DNA of 64,000 nucleotides from positions 186,001 to 250,000 of the forward strand of contig NZ_JAMBPQ010000007.1 in the NCBI RefSeq assembly GCF_024206495.1, written 5' to 3'. The notes under the pieces were generated by a model that saw nothing but the letters and a program-made list of their open reading frames with translations, made no database searches and had not been told where the DNA came from. Position 1 is the first letter of the stretch, and the number at the start of each line of letters is the position of its first letter. The position numbers were made by a program, and so were the translations under genes. This document shows positions 30,875 through 41,178 of this stretch, piece by piece. Source of the DNA: Paraburkholderia sp. CNPSo 3272 (GTDB taxonomy: Bacteria > Pseudomonadota > Gammaproteobacteria > Burkholderiales > Burkholderiaceae).

Positions 30875-31597
30875 TTGATCCGCCCAGTATTTGAACCCGA
30901 AAGCCTGCCGATCGAATCGACGGGCGCGAGCCTTCCGCAAGTCGCCGCGGAGCGCCTGACCGCCGCTGGTTTGCGCACGCGCTTTGAGCAGCGCCTGCCG
31001 TGGGACCCTGAACCCCAGGAAGCGCGTCTCTTCGAGATGCGCGATCCGCGCGAGGCCGCCGTGCTGATGCCCATCGCGTTGCGCCCGGCCGGCCTGACTG
31101 TGCTGCTCACCCAGCGCGCCGACAACCTCAGCAATCATGCGGGCCAGGTGAGCTTTCCCGGCGGCAGCCGCGAACCTTCCGACCCCACGCCCATCGCCGC
31201 CGCGCTGCGCGAGGCGCACGAGGAAGTGAACCTCGACCCCGCGCGTGTCGAGGTCCTCGGCGCATTGCCCGACTACCTCACTGGCACGGGCTTCAGGGTC
31301 ACGCCCGTGGTCGGTCTCGTGCACGAGCCATTCAGTCTCGCGGCGGACTCGCTCGAAGTGGCGAGCATCTTCGAGGTGCCGCTCAGCTTTCTCATGAACC
31401 CGGTGCATCACCAGGTGCGCGTGCTCCGTTGGGAAGGCGGCGAGCGGCGCTTTTATGCGATGCCGTATCCGGACCGCAATGCGCCGGATCTCAACGGGCC
31501 CGAACCCGTCGTCGCGTCCGGCGTCGGGTCCTCGCACTTCATCTGGGGGGCGACAGCGGGCATGCTGCGCAACTTCTACCGTTTCCTGCTCGCGTAG
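30875..31597 (+). CDS. CoA pyrophosphatase, Nudix family (NudL-like)
   Basis: A 240-residue protein with the Nudix box in FPGGSREPSDPTPIAAALRE followed by AHEEVNL, and the upstream LLTQRADNLSNHAGQVSFPGG, the CoA-hydrolase subgroup signature. It likely splits CoA to 4'-phosphopantetheine and 3',5'-ADP. The start appears to be TTG 30875, because no ATG or GTG lies suitably upstream in frame; this is uncertain. Confidence 0.87.
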   Translation: MIRPVFEPESLPIESTGASLPQVAAERLTAAGLRTRFEQRLPWDPEPQEARLFEMRDPREAAVLMPIALRPAGLTVLLTQRADNLSNHAGQVSFPGGSREPSDPTPIAAALREAHEEVNLDPARVEVLGALPDYLTGTGFRVTPVVGLVHEPFSLAADSLEVASIFEVPLSFLMNPVHHQVRVLRWEGGERRFYAMPYPDRNAPDLNGPEPVVASGVGSSHFIWGATAGMLRNFYRFLLA

Positions 31598-31747
31598 CAC
31601 GTCTGGCGGCGCGTGCAAGCGCCGCCGCGCACTGTTGCGAGTTTGCCGCCCGAATTGCCGGCGATGGTCAGGCACATCTGGCCCTGTGATATCGTTGCAA
31701 CACTTTAATAAAACCCCTTCCGCAACCCGATCTGCACGGCGCGTCGC

Positions 31748-32686
31748 ATGACCTTCTTTTCCGTATTGCTGGCTCTCGTCATCGAACAGGTGCGGGCGCT
31801 GTCGCCCAATAATCCGGTCATGGCGCTCGTGCGCCTCAATGCTGAATGGGCCGCCCACGGCTTCGACGCGGGCAAGCAGAAGCATGGGCTCCTCGCGTGG
31901 CTCGTGGTCGTGCTGCCGTGGACGCTTGCCACGGCGCTCGTGTACTACGTGCTGTACCACATCAGCTTCGTGCTGGCGTTCCTGTGGAACGTGGTGGTCG
32001 TGTACTTCACGCTCGGCTTTCGCCAGTTCAGCCACTATTTCACCGACATCCATCTCGCGCTGAACAACGACGACGTACCGCGCGCGCGTGAAATCCTCCA
32101 CGAATGGACCGGCATCGACGCCGTGGACATGCCCGTGAGCGAGATCGTGCGCCACACGCTCATTCACGCGGTGATCGCGTCGCATCGGCACGTATTCGGC
32201 GTGTTCTTCTGGTTTCTCGTGCCGATCGGGCCCGCGGGCGCCGTGCTGTACCGCATCGCCGAATATCTCGCGCGCGAGTGGGCGCGTCCCGCCGAGGACC
32301 GTACCGAGGCGTTCTCGAACTTCGCACAGCATGTGTTTTTCGTGATCGACTGGGTGCCTGCGCGGCTCACGTCGCTGGGCTTTGCGATCGTCGGCAACTT
32401 CGAGGACGCGATCTACTCCTGGCGCAACCACACGAACCAGTGGCCCGACACCAACGAAGGTGTGCTGCTCGCCACCGGCAGCGGCGCGCTGGGCGCGCGG
32501 CTTTCGGGCCCGCTCGCCGAGCAGTCCAGCGTCGATGTGCTCGCGCAGCCGGGCGAGGGCGGTCCGTACACCGTTGGCGACGACTGCACGCCGCGCACGC
32601 TGCAATCGGCCGTGGGCCTCGTGTGGCGCGCCGTGATCCTGTGGATGATTCTGCTGCTCATGCTGACGATCGCTGTCTGGCTCTGA
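31748..32686 (+). CDS. CobD/CbiB-family membrane protein
   Basis: A 312-residue multi-span membrane protein. SFVLAFLWNVVVVYFTLGFRQF and MPVSEIVRHTLIHAVIASHRHVFG-type segments and VGLVWRAVILWMILLL match the CobD/CbiB family of adenosylcobinamide-phosphate synthases. No other cobalamin gene is nearby, and in betaproteobacteria this stand-alone relative may not make cobalamin. Function is therefore uncertain. Confidence 0.75.
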   Translation: MTFFSVLLALVIEQVRALSPNNPVMALVRLNAEWAAHGFDAGKQKHGLLAWLVVVLPWTLATALVYYVLYHISFVLAFLWNVVVVYFTLGFRQFSHYFTDIHLALNNDDVPRAREILHEWTGIDAVDMPVSEIVRHTLIHAVIASHRHVFGVFFWFLVPIGPAGAVLYRIAEYLAREWARPAEDRTEAFSNFAQHVFFVIDWVPARLTSLGFAIVGNFEDAIYSWRNHTNQWPDTNEGVLLATGSGALGARLSGPLAEQSSVDVLAQPGEGGPYTVGDDCTPRTLQSAVGLVWRAVILWMILLLMLTIAVWL

Positions 32687-32715
32687 GCGCTGCAGCGCTG
32701 AGTCGCAGAAATGCA

Positions 32716-32742
32716 AATGGGCCGCTTCTAGCGGCCCATTTT
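32716..32742. terminator. Bidirectional terminator between the CobD-like gene and the zinc-ribbon gene
   Basis: AATGGGCCGCT and AGCGGCCCATT pair around TCT, with A and T flanks on both sides. Confidence 0.85.
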
Positions 32743-32763
32743 CGTTTGGGTCGGCACCTGACG

Positions 32764-33087
32764 TCACTCGTCGTGCACGTCGCGATCGCGTCCGCAATTC
32801 CAGCACACGGTGAACTGCGCTTCGAGCACCTCGCCGCAGCGCGCGCAGCGCCACGTCGGCGAGCCCGGCGGCGGGCCGTTCACCGCTTCGTCGATTAGAC
32901 GCCGGGCGAGCTTTTCGTCGCGCTCGTCCACGAGCCACAGTTCGGGCGCGCACTGCTCGGCCGGAATCTCGCCCATCGCGCCGCTCAGGTAGCGGTTGTG
33001 CAGCTCGCAAGGCACGCCCGCCGTCGCCAGGATGTTCATCCAGTGCTGGGCGATCAGCAGATTCGGCGCGCGCACGAGCTTGAGCAT
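32764..33087 (-). CDS. DUF2007 domain protein with C-terminal zinc ribbon
   Basis: A 107-residue protein. The N-terminal 65 residues (MLKLVRAPNLLIAQHWMNIL, then PELWLVDERDEKLARRLID) resemble DUF2007, and the C-terminus has two CxxC pairs (CARCG and CWNCG) forming a small zinc ribbon. It ends HDE. It probably shares a transcript with rsgA, 23 bases upstream. Function unknown. Confidence 0.8.
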   Translation of the reverse strand: MLKLVRAPNLLIAQHWMNILATAGVPCELHNRYLSGAMGEIPAEQCAPELWLVDERDEKLARRLIDEAVNGPPPGSPTWRCARCGEVLEAQFTVCWNCGRDRDVHDE

Positions 33088-33110
33088 AGGGCCTTGGGGC
33101 AGGCGGCGCG

Positions 33111-34052
33111 TCAGCGCACGATCTGGCTGATCTCGTGCATGAGCTGCGCGTAGAGCGCCTGGCGCTCGGGCGCGATGCGGCCGCCGTCGACGGCTTCCAG
33201 AATCGCGCAACCGGGCTCGTGCAGGTGATGGCAGTTGTAGAAGCGGCAGTGCGCGAGCAGCGGCCGGAACTCGGGGAACGCGCGCTCGAGCTTGCCTTCG
33301 GTGAGGTGATAGAGGCCGAACTCCTGGAAGCCCGGCGAGTCGATCAGCGCGCCGCCCTCGGGCAGCATGTAGAGCCGCGTGAACGTCGTGGTGTGGCGGC
33401 CGCTGTTGAGCGCCGTCGAAATCTCGCGCGTAGCCGCTTCGGCGTCGGGAATCAGCAGGTTCACGAGCGTCGACTTGCCCATGCCCGACTGGCCGAGCAG
33501 GATCGTCTGATGGCCGTGCAGATGCTCGGCCAGGGTCGTGCGCGCCTCCTCGGGGCGGCCCTTCACCGACACCTCCAGCACCGTATAGCCCAGCGCGCGA
33601 TAGCGTTCGAGGCGCTGGCGCGCGAGCGGCAGCGCGGCCTCTACGTCGATCTTGTTGAGCACGATGAGCGGCTTGAGGTCGTTGGCCTCGGCGGCCACGA
33701 GCGCACGCCCGAGCAGGTCCTCGCTGAAGTGCGGCTCCGTGGCGAGCACGATCAGCAACTGGTCGAGGTTCGCCGCGAAGAGCTTTGACTTGAACTGGTC
33801 GGAGCGATAGAGCAGGTTGCGCCGCTCGCCGATCGCGACGATCACGCCCTGGTCGGCGGATGTCGACTGATACTCGACGCGGTCGCCGACCGCGACCTCG
33901 CTCTTCTTGCCGCGCGGGAAGCATTGCAGGTGCGCGCCGCCGCCGTCGGGCGCGACGAGATAGTGGCGCCCGTGGGCGGCGATCACCACGCCGTGCAGCG
34001 TGGCGCCTGCAGCTTTTGCGTTGCCGGCGGCTTTGGTTGCGCGCCGGTTCAT
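33111..34052 (-). CDS. rsgA: Ribosome small subunit-dependent GTPase
   Basis: A 313-residue circularly permuted GTPase: N-terminal OB fold, NKID (G4), then [10 protein letters not shown] (G1), DSPG (G3), and a C-terminal zinc knuckle in [16 protein letters not shown]. It checks late 30S assembly. Its ATG overlaps the stop of the M48 protease gene by four bases (ATGA), so the two are translationally coupled. Confidence 0.95.
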   Translation of the reverse strand: MNRRATKAAGNAKAAGATLHGVVIAAHGRHYLVAPDGGGAHLQCFPRGKKSEVAVGDRVEYQSTSADQGVIVAIGERRNLLYRSDQFKSKLFAANLDQLLIVLATEPHFSEDLLGRALVAAEANDLKPLIVLNKIDVEAALPLARQRLERYRALGYTVLEVSVKGRPEEARTTLAEHLHGHQTILLGQSGMGKSTLVNLLIPDAEAATREISTALNSGRHTTTFTRLYMLPEGGALIDSPGFQEFGLYHLTEGKLERAFPEFRPLLAHCRFYNCHHLHEPGCAILEAVDGGRIAPERQALYAQLMHEISQIVR

Positions 34053-35326
34053 GCGTGCGCGAGCAGTCGGTCGATCCGCTGCGAAGCCGGCGGATGCGAG
34101 TAGTAGAACGCGGTATAGAGCGGGTCGGGCGTGAGCGTCGACGCGTTGTCCTCGTAGAGCTTCACGAGCGCGTTGACGAGATGCTGCGCGTCGGTTTGCG
34201 TGGCGGCGAAGGCGTCCGCCTCGAACTCGTGCTTGCGCGAGGAGAGGCTGCCAAGCGGCGTGACGAAGAACAGGAACACGGGCACGGCGAGGAAGAACAG
34301 CACGAGCGCGAGCCCTTCGTTGCCGCCGAGCAGCGACGGCCGCACGCCGAGACCCTCGTAGAACCAAACGCGCTGCGAGAGCCAGCCGAGCAGGGCGAGC
34401 AGCGCGAGGCTGATCGCGAACGTGACGACCATGCGCTTGATCACGTGCCGGCGCTTGAAGTGGCCCAGCTCGTGCGCGAGCACGGCCTCGATCTCGCTGC
34501 CGGAGAGGCGCGCGAGCAGCGTGTCGAAGAACACGATGCGCTTGGCGGCGCCAAAGCCCGTGAAATAGGCGTTGCCATGCGCGGAGCGGCGGCTGCCGTC
34601 CATCACGAACAGGCCCTTGGCCGCGAAGCCGCAGCGCTGCATGAGCGCCTCGATGCGCGAGCGCAGCGCTTCATCGCGCAGCGGTTCGAACTTGTTGAAG
34701 AGCGGCGCGATGAAGGTGGGGTAGAGCACCAGCACGAGCATCTGGAAGGCGACCCATACGGCCCACGTCCAGAGCCACCAGAGGCTGCCCGCCTGCTTCA
34801 TGAGCCAGAGCACGACGAAGAGCAGCGGAATGCCGAACGCGGCGCCGATCAGGAGCCCCTTGATGCGGTCCATGATGAAGATGCGCTTCGTCATGCGATT
34901 GAAGCCGAAGCGCTCCTCGACCACGAACTGGCGGTAGTAGTCGAGCGGCAGCTCGACCACGCCGGAAATGGCGAGCACGGCGCCGATCAGCGCGATCTGG
35001 CCCACATAATCGCGACCGATCGCATCCGAGATGCCGAGATCGAGCGCCTGCACGCCGCCGAGCAGCGTGAGCGCGATCAGCACGACGGCGCCGAGCACGA
35101 TCTCGATCATACCGAGGCGCGTGCGCGCGACCGTGTAGTCGGCCGCGCGCTGGTGCGCGGCGAGCGGGATGGTGGCGGTGAACTGCGCAGGCACCGCGCC
35201 GCGGTGGGCGGCGACGAAGCGGATCTGGCGCGACGCGAGCCAGAGCTTGGTCGCGACCATGGCGAGCACGCCGACGACGAACAGCACGCTGAAGTACAGC
35301 GCAGGGGAGGGGGACAGATTAGGCAT
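34049..35326 (-). CDS. M48-family (Ste24/CAAX protease-like) membrane metallopeptidase
   Basis: A 425-residue protein with several membrane helices and the zinc-binding HELGH in [17 protein letters not shown], plus the distal EFEADAFA glutamate. [29 protein letters not shown] is the Ste24 signature region. It is presumably an inner-membrane quality-control or processing peptidase. It is divergent from orn. Confidence 0.93.
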   Translation of the reverse strand: MPNLSPSPALYFSVLFVVGVLAMVATKLWLASRQIRFVAAHRGAVPAQFTATIPLAAHQRAADYTVARTRLGMIEIVLGAVVLIALTLLGGVQALDLGISDAIGRDYVGQIALIGAVLAISGVVELPLDYYRQFVVEERFGFNRMTKRIFIMDRIKGLLIGAAFGIPLLFVVLWLMKQAGSLWWLWTWAVWVAFQMLVLVLYPTFIAPLFNKFEPLRDEALRSRIEALMQRCGFAAKGLFVMDGSRRSAHGNAYFTGFGAAKRIVFFDTLLARLSGSEIEAVLAHELGHFKRRHVIKRMVVTFAISLALLALLGWLSQRVWFYEGLGVRPSLLGGNEGLALVLFFLAVPVFLFFVTPLGSLSSRKHEFEADAFAATQTDAQHLVNALVKLYEDNASTLTPDPLYTAFYYSHPPASQRIDRLLAHA

Positions 35327-35438
35327 CCAGGAAGTCCGTGGTATGTATGCGACAATTATATGTTCTCGCCGGCCGGGCATCGCATCCTGTCGATGCCGCG
35401 CACGCGCCGCGCTTCCAACGCTCTCCGGGTTGCCTTTC

Positions 35439-36068
35439 ATGACTGACATTACCGCTGCCGGCGCGCCGCTCATCGAGCGCACCGACATGAACCTGATCTG
35501 GCTCGATATGGAAATGACGGGCCTCGATCCGGACAACGACCGCATCATCGAGATCGCCGTGGTGGTGACGAACTCGACGCTCGACAAGCTCGTGGAAGGC
35601 CCCGTGCTGGCCATCCATCAGCCGCAGTCGGTGCTCGATCGCATGGACGAATGGAACCGCAACACGCACGGCCGCTCGGGCCTCATCGAGCGCGTGCGCG
35701 CCTCGACCGTCACGGAAGAAACCGCGACCGAGCAAATCATGGCGTTCCTTTCGCAATACGTGCCGCCGGGCAAGTCGCCGATGTGCGGCAACTCGATCTG
35801 CCAGGACCGCCGCTTCATGGCGCGCTGGATGCCCACGCTCGAGCGCTTCTTCCACTACCGCAACCTCGACGTGAGCACGCTCAAGGAGCTTTGCCGCCGT
35901 TGGCAGCCCACCATCTACAAGGGCTTCCAGAAGCGCGCGATGCACACGGCGCTCGCCGACATCCATGAATCGATCGACGAGCTTAAGTACTACCGCGAGC
36001 ACTTCCTGGTTCCGGCGCCGGGCATCGTGCCTGACATGGCGGCGGGCGAGGCCGGTCCGGCGCTCTGA
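35439..36068 (+). CDS. orn: Oligoribonuclease
   Basis: A 209-residue DEDDh 3'-5' exonuclease. The motifs lie in [25 protein letters not shown] (Exo I), [15 protein letters not shown] (Exo II) and [17 protein letters not shown] (Exo III). It clears RNA dinucleotides, including pGpG from cyclic-di-GMP breakdown, relevant to the biofilm-type locus downstream. ATG 35439 is the standard start. Confidence 0.97.
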   Translation: MTDITAAGAPLIERTDMNLIWLDMEMTGLDPDNDRIIEIAVVVTNSTLDKLVEGPVLAIHQPQSVLDRMDEWNRNTHGRSGLIERVRASTVTEETATEQIMAFLSQYVPPGKSPMCGNSICQDRRFMARWMPTLERFFHYRNLDVSTLKELCRRWQPTIYKGFQKRAMHTALADIHESIDELKYYREHFLVPAPGIVPDMAAGEAGPAL

Positions 36069-36135
36069 GCGCCGTTGAGATACGCAGCGGCGGCGGTGCT
36101 GCCGCTGCTGCTGCACGATCGTTGAAGTTCGAGTA

Positions 36136-36759
36136 TTAAGCGCGCGGCGCCCGCTGTGCGTTTTTAGGCCGGAACGCCGCCACGACGTTCGGGTCGGTTT
36201 CGATGTACGGGCCGCCGATCAGGTCGATGCAATACGGCACCGCAGCAAAAATACCGGCCACCTTCGCGGCGCCCTGATCGTCGCGCAAGCCTTCCAGCGT
36301 TTCCTTGATCGACTTCGGCTGCCCCGGCAGGTTGATGATGAGCGCCGCGTGGTCGTCGTTTTCGCGGATCACGGCAACCTGGCGCGACAGAATGGCCGTC
36401 GGCACGAAATTCAGGCTGATCTGGCGCATCTGCTCGCCAAAGCCCGGCATTTCCTTCGTCGCCACCGAGAGTGTCGCCTCGGGCGTCACGTCGCGGCGCG
36501 CGGGGCCGGTACCGCCCGTCGTCAATACGAGGTCGCAGCCGAGGCCGTCCACGAGCGCCGTGAGCGTCGCGGATATCGTGGCCGCGTCGTCGTGGATCAG
36601 GCGCGTTTCGGCGCGCCACGGTGTTTTCAGCGCGTTGCCGAGCCACTCCATCAGCGACGGAATGCCCTTGTCCTCGTAGACGCCGCTCGTCGCGCGGTCG
36701 CTGACCGACACGAGGCCGATCACGAGTTCGTCAGGATGGCTGCGCTCAGGCTTCGTCAT
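36136..36759 (-). CDS. mog: Molybdopterin adenylyltransferase
   Basis: A 207-residue MogA/MoaB-fold protein: [21 protein letters not shown] at the start, [20 protein letters not shown] in the middle (the TTGGTG nucleotide motif) and [17 protein letters not shown]. It adenylates molybdopterin before molybdenum insertion. ATG 36759 overlaps the end of the darP gene by 14 bases. Confidence 0.93.
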   Translation of the reverse strand: MTKPERSHPDELVIGLVSVSDRATSGVYEDKGIPSLMEWLGNALKTPWRAETRLIHDDAATISATLTALVDGLGCDLVLTTGGTGPARRDVTPEATLSVATKEMPGFGEQMRQISLNFVPTAILSRQVAVIRENDDHAALIINLPGQPKSIKETLEGLRDDQGAAKVAGIFAAVPYCIDLIGGPYIETDPNVVAAFRPKNAQRAPRA

Positions 36760-37360
36760 CTTCGCGGTCCTCGTCGGCACGCTCGTCGTCGTGATCTTCG
36801 CTGTCGCCGGCGCCTTGGGCGCTCGCGTCCTTGATCCACTGGAACAGCTCGCGGAAGGACTTCGGCGGCTTGCCTTGCTCTTGCTCGCGGCGCGCGTTGC
36901 GGATCAGCGTGCGGCCTTCCTGCGGGTCGACGGCGGGGTGCTGGCGGATGAATTCGGTGAGCGCGGCGTCGTCCGCGAGCAGCTTGTCGCGCGTGCGCTC
37001 GATCCAGTGCAGGCGCGCCGTGGCGGCCTTGTTCACGCCGCGGTGCTCGTCGAGCTTCGTGCGCAGCGCGGCGACTTCGGCTTCGGTCAGGCCGCGCATC
37101 ATGCGGCCCACATACTGGAGCTGACGGCGTTTGCCTTCGTGGTCGGTGATGCGGCGGCACTCGTGGACGGCGTCCGCGAGGTCTTCGGTCATCGGCATGC
37201 GCTTGAGCGCGTCCCTGGGCAGTTCCACGAGGGCCTCGCCGAGTTCCTGGAGCGCTTCCATGTCGCGCTTGAGCTGCGATTTGCTCGGGCGATCGTAGCC
37301 GTTGTCGTCCTGCTCGGCGACAGCGTCGTTCATCGGTTGAATGCGGGTTTTGCGTTTCAT
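36746..37360 (-). CDS. darP: Ribosome-associated protein DarP/YjgA (DUF615)
   Basis: A 204-residue protein: [23 protein letters not shown], then [35 protein letters not shown] blocks, the DUF615 signature. DarP joins late 50S precursors in E. coli. The C-terminal 20 residues are highly acidic. The neighbour pmbA is divergent, the usual yjgA-pmbA arrangement. Confidence 0.92.
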   Translation of the reverse strand: MKRKTRIQPMNDAVAEQDDNGYDRPSKSQLKRDMEALQELGEALVELPRDALKRMPMTEDLADAVHECRRITDHEGKRRQLQYVGRMMRGLTEAEVAALRTKLDEHRGVNKAATARLHWIERTRDKLLADDAALTEFIRQHPAVDPQEGRTLIRNARREQEQGKPPKSFRELFQWIKDASAQGAGDSEDHDDERADEDREDDEA

Positions 37361-37583
37361 GGGGCGTATTGTAGCGTGCGCGGGCGCCCGGCTCGGGCTG
37401 TAAGGCGGCGGACGGCGGCGCCGGCAGCCAGGCGGCGAAAGCGCCTGTGATGCGTGTTCACATACCTTGCTATGATCGCGGGATGCGCTTTGCGAACGCT
37501 GCGCGTTCCGAGGCACCTGAATCGATACCAGCGAAACACGACATCAGCGGGCCGCACCGGCCCAATACCGGACCGTAACGACA

Positions 37584-38954
37584 ATGGCAGCAGACATCGA
37601 AGCCCGGCAACGCTTTTTCCCGCACACCCAGGACGAGCTGAAGGAGATCGCCTCAGACATCCTGCGGCACGCCAGCGCGCTCGGCGCGAGCGACGCCGCG
37701 ACCGAGATCTCCGAAGGCGACGGCTTGTCCGTCTCAGTGCGGCGCGGCGAGGTCGAGACGATCGAGCACAACCGCGACAAGATGGTCGGCGTGACCGTCT
37801 ATATCGGCAACAAGCGCGGTAACGCGAGCACCTCGGATTTTTCGCCGCAGGCGCTCAAGGACACGGTGGCGGCCGCGTACAACATCGCGCGCTTCACCGC
37901 CGACGACGACTGCGCGGGCCTCGCCGAGCGCGATCTGCTCGAAACCGCACCGCGCGACCTCGACCTCTACCACCCGTGGAATCTCTCCGCCGACGAGGCC
38001 GTGGAAATCGCGCGCCGCGCCGAAGACGCCGCGTTCGCGGTCGACCCGCGCGTGAAGAACTCCGAAGGCGCGAGCGTGTCGGCACAGCATTCGCAGTTCG
38101 TGCTCGCCACCTCGGGCGGCTTCATGCACGGCTATCCGTACTCGCGCCACTACGTCTCGTGCGCGCCCATCGCGGGCGTCGGCCGTAACATGCAGCGCGA
38201 CGACTGGTACACCTCGCGGCGCAGCGCCGCCGAGCTGGCCTCCCCGGAAGCCGTCGGGCGCTATGCGGCCGAGCGTGCGCTCTCGCGCCTGAACGCGCGC
38301 AGCCTCGACACGCGGAAGGTGCCGGTGCTGTTCGAGGCGCCGCTCGCCGCGGGTCTGCTCGGCGCGTTCGTGCAGGCGGTGAGCGGCGGCGCGCTGTATC
38401 GCAAGACGTCGTTCCTCGTCGACAGCCTCGGCAAGCCGGTGTTCGCGCCGCATATCCAGGTCGTCGAGGACCCGCATGTGCCGCGCGCGGCCGGCAGCGC
38501 GCCGTTCGACGAAGAGGGCGTGCGCACACAGCGACGCGAGGTCGTGAAGGACGGCATCGTGCAGGGCTATTTCCTGTCGTCGTATTCGGCGCGCAAGCTC
38601 GGCATGCAGACCACCGGCAATGCCGGCGGCTCGCACAACCTGCAGTTCCAGAGCTCGCTAACGAAGCCTGAGGACGACTTCGAGGAGATGCTGAATAAGC
38701 TCGGCACGGGCCTCTTGCTGACCGAGCTGATGGGGCAGGGCGTGAACTTCGTGACGGGCGACTATTCGCGCGGCGCGTCGGGCTTCTGGGTGGAGAACGG
38801 CAAGATCCAGTACCCGGTGGAGGAGATCACGGTGGCGTCCACGCTGCAGGAGATGTTCCACCACATCGTCGCCGTGGGCGCGGATACGCTCGCGCGCGGC
38901 ACGCGCCAGACCGGCTCGGTGTTGATCGAGCGGATGACGGTGGCGGGGCAGTAA
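37584..38954 (+). CDS. pmbA: Metalloprotease PmbA (TldE)
   Basis: A 456-residue TldD/PmbA-family protein (SVSVRRGEVETIEHNRDKM, VGVTVYIGNKRGNASTSDF, GLLLTELMGQGVNFVTGDYSRGASGFWVENG). With TldD it processes small peptides such as microcins and CcdA. TldD, not PmbA, carries the zinc site. Complete at both ends. Confidence 0.95.
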   Translation: MAADIEARQRFFPHTQDELKEIASDILRHASALGASDAATEISEGDGLSVSVRRGEVETIEHNRDKMVGVTVYIGNKRGNASTSDFSPQALKDTVAAAYNIARFTADDDCAGLAERDLLETAPRDLDLYHPWNLSADEAVEIARRAEDAAFAVDPRVKNSEGASVSAQHSQFVLATSGGFMHGYPYSRHYVSCAPIAGVGRNMQRDDWYTSRRSAAELASPEAVGRYAAERALSRLNARSLDTRKVPVLFEAPLAAGLLGAFVQAVSGGALYRKTSFLVDSLGKPVFAPHIQVVEDPHVPRAAGSAPFDEEGVRTQRREVVKDGIVQGYFLSSYSARKLGMQTTGNAGGSHNLQFQSSLTKPEDDFEEMLNKLGTGLLLTELMGQGVNFVTGDYSRGASGFWVENGKIQYPVEEITVASTLQEMFHHIVAVGADTLARGTRQTGSVLIERMTVAGQ

Positions 38955-38988
38955 GCGCCTTTTAGCGCCTTCTGCGCAGGCTCGATGA

Positions 38989-39016
38989 AAAACGGCACGC
39001 TCTGGCGTGCCGTTTT
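38989..39016. terminator. Bidirectional terminator between pmbA and folA
   Basis: AAAACGGCACGC and GCGTGCCGTTTT pair perfectly around TCTG between convergent genes. Confidence 0.9.
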
Positions 39017-39049
39017 GCTTTTGGGGGCCGCGATCCGCGCCCCCGTCGA

Positions 39050-39547
39050 TCAATCCCGCCGCACGTACCGCACGAAAGCGAAATCGAAGTCGTTCGGCGC
39101 ATTGGCATGCAGCGTCTCGCGCGACGTTTCCTGCCACACGTCGGGGTCGGGCGCGGGGAAGGTGGCGTCGCCCTCGAAGTCCGCGGAGATTTCCGTCACC
39201 ACGAGTTCATGCGCGAGCCGGAGTCCTTCGCCGTACAGCTGCGCGCCGCCGATCAGGAACGCCGCGGGCGCCTGATCCTGAGCCGCGAGGGCGAGCGCCT
39301 CGTCGAGGCTCGTGGCGGTGTCGCAGCCGGGAAAGCGCTTGCCCGCGTCGCGCGTCACGACGATATTGCGGCGGCCCGGCAAGGCGCGGCCGATCGATTC
39401 GTGCGTTTTGCGGCCCATGATGATGGGCGCGCCCATGGTGGTGCGCTTGAAGAACGCGAGGTCTTCGGGGAGCCGCCAGGGCAGCGCGTTGTCGCGGCCG
39501 ATCACGCCGTTGCGGGCGCGGGCGACGATGAGGGTGAGCGTCGTCAT
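39050..39547 (-). CDS. folA: Dihydrofolate reductase
   Basis: A 165-residue enzyme starting [22 protein letters not shown], with [21 protein letters not shown] and the [13 protein letters not shown] segment. The catalytic acid position in [12 protein letters not shown] is present. It regenerates tetrahydrofolate consumed by thymidylate synthase. thyA, its usual neighbour, here lies 10 kb away beyond the Fap-like cluster. Confidence 0.96.
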   Translation of the reverse strand: MTTLTLIVARARNGVIGRDNALPWRLPEDLAFFKRTTMGAPIIMGRKTHESIGRALPGRRNIVVTRDAGKRFPGCDTATSLDEALALAAQDQAPAAFLIGGAQLYGEGLRLAHELVVTEISADFEGDATFPAPDPDVWQETSRETLHANAPNDFDFAFVRYVRRD

Positions 39548-39638
39548 CGAAAGGGTAGGGGCGAGATTGTAAGCTGTTCGCAGTGATTCTACCTGAGCGC
39601 GCCGGGCGCCCCGGCGCGCTTCCTCGGTATTGGCTGTT

Positions 39639-41174
39639 TCAGTCCTGCCCGTCGGGCGGCAATTCCGCCTGGTTCTCCGCTTCGCCGCCGAAGAAGGTTT
39701 TTTCGTCGCGCAGGCCGTGCGCGCCCATCAGCCGGTAAAGCGTCACGCGCGAGATGCCGAGATCGGCCGCGGCTTCCGTGAGCCGGTGCCGGTGCCGCAG
39801 CAGCGCCGACTCGATCGCGCGCCGCTCCGCGGCCTCGCGCGCCTGCGCGAGCGTGACCGTCTGCTGCGCGGTGAACTGCGCGAGATCGAGATCCTCCGCC
39901 GAAATCAGCTTGCTTTCGGCCATCACGATTGCGCGGCGCACGCGGTTGATGAGCTCGCGCACGTTGCCAGGCCAGTTGTAGTTGTACATGGCCTCGATGG
40001 CGTCGGGCGTGAAGCCGCGGATGCGGCGCGCGCTGTCCTGTTTGAACTTGTGCAGCACGTGGTGCGCGAGGATTTCGATGTCCTTGCCGCGCGCGCGCAG
40101 GGGCGGCTCGTCCACGCGCAGTACGCACAGGCGGTGAAAGAGGTCAGCGCGAAAGCGTCCGTCGCGCATCGCCGCCTCGAGATCGACGTGCGTGGCCGAG
40201 ATGATGCGCACGTCCACGGGAATCTGCTCGTGTCCGCCCAGCCGTTCGATCTTGCCTTCCTGCAAAAAGCGCAGCAGGCTTGCCTGACTCTCCAGCGGCA
40301 GGTCGCCGATTTCGTCGAGAAAGAGCGTCCCGCCGTTGGCCGATTCGACGCGCCCGATCTTGCGCTGGTTCGCGCCCGTGAATGCGCCGCGCTCGTAGCC
40401 GAACAGTTCGGATTGCAGAAGATGATGCGGGATCGCGCCGCAGTTGATCGGCACGAAGGTCGCCTTGCGCCGCGCGGAGCGCTCGTGGATCGCGAGCGCC
40501 GTGAGTTCCTTGCCGGTGCCCGATTCGCCCGAGATGAACACGGTGGCGTCGGTGTTCGCCACCTTGCGGATCGTGCGAAAGAGCTGCTGCATCGCTTCGC
40601 AGGTGCCGACCATCTCGTCTTCGTCCTGGCTCGCGGCGGCCGGCGTGTCGAGATCGCACAGCGACACCATGCCGAACGCATGGCCCACGAGGTAGTCGAG
40701 CGTCGCATGCGCGACCGGCACATGCACGTAGTCGAAGCAGTAGTGGCGGATCAGGCGCCGCACTTCGGCGTCGGTGAGGCGCGAATCGTCGGTGAGCGCG
40801 ATCCATCCCATCTGCTGCAGCCGCAGGATCGTCTCGAGGCCCGCGAACTCGCGCGGCGCGAAACCCGTGAGATCGACGATGCCGGCATAGGCCGCCTCCG
40901 GCTTCACGAGGCGCGAGGCCTCGTGCACCGTGCGTGCGGTCGCGATTTCCCAGCCGCGGCTCTTGAGGTAAGCGCACAGCAGCGGGTCGGGCGTGCGCGC
41001 GACATACAGCAAGGTGCGCTCGAGACGCGCCTCGGGCTTCGCATCGCGCGCGCGGCCCACGTCGGGGACATCTCCGGCAAGCGGCGGCCCGCCCACGGCG
41101 AGACGCTGCCCGGCTCCGGCGAGCGGTGTCACAGTGGCGCCCAGATGTGAGGATTCGCGCACGATCGGCCCCAT
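39639..41174 (-). CDS. Sigma-54-dependent enhancer-binding protein, VpsR-type N-terminus (operon-linked copy)
   Basis: About 511 residues. An N-terminal receiver-like domain of the VpsR type (residues 50-155, Asp101 at the phospho-acceptor-like site) precedes an AAA+ domain with GESGTGKE (216-223), intact GAFTGA (263-268) and LFLDEIGDL, then a Fis-type helix-turn-helix ([19 protein letters not shown]). GAFTGA implies real sigma-54 contact. The start lies five bases after the stop of the FapF-like gene, so it is probably the last gene of the amyloid operon. It has a 50-residue N-terminal extension relative to its paralogue at 48481 and no good ribosome site, so the start is uncertain. Confidence 0.88.
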   Translation of the reverse strand: MGPIVRESSHLGATVTPLAGAGQRLAVGGPPLAGDVPDVGRARDAKPEARLERTLLYVARTPDPLLCAYLKSRGWEIATARTVHEASRLVKPEAAYAGIVDLTGFAPREFAGLETILRLQQMGWIALTDDSRLTDAEVRRLIRHYCFDYVHVPVAHATLDYLVGHAFGMVSLCDLDTPAAASQDEDEMVGTCEAMQQLFRTIRKVANTDATVFISGESGTGKELTALAIHERSARRKATFVPINCGAIPHHLLQSELFGYERGAFTGANQRKIGRVESANGGTLFLDEIGDLPLESQASLLRFLQEGKIERLGGHEQIPVDVRIISATHVDLEAAMRDGRFRADLFHRLCVLRVDEPPLRARGKDIEILAHHVLHKFKQDSARRIRGFTPDAIEAMYNYNWPGNVRELINRVRRAIVMAESKLISAEDLDLAQFTAQQTVTLAQAREAAERRAIESALLRHRHRLTEAAADLGISRVTLYRLMGAHGLRDEKTFFGGEAENQAELPPDGQD

Positions 41175-41178
41175 GTCA

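Noticed and set aside
30698..33010. A 770-codon open frame on the minus strand
   Set aside because: Antisense to rplS, the Nudix gene and the CobD-like gene; Arg/His/Asp-rich composition without recognisable domain.
36080..36104. Hairpin between orn and mog as terminator
   Set aside because: The stem relies on GCAGCGGC-type low-complexity pairing with a wobble and has no T run.
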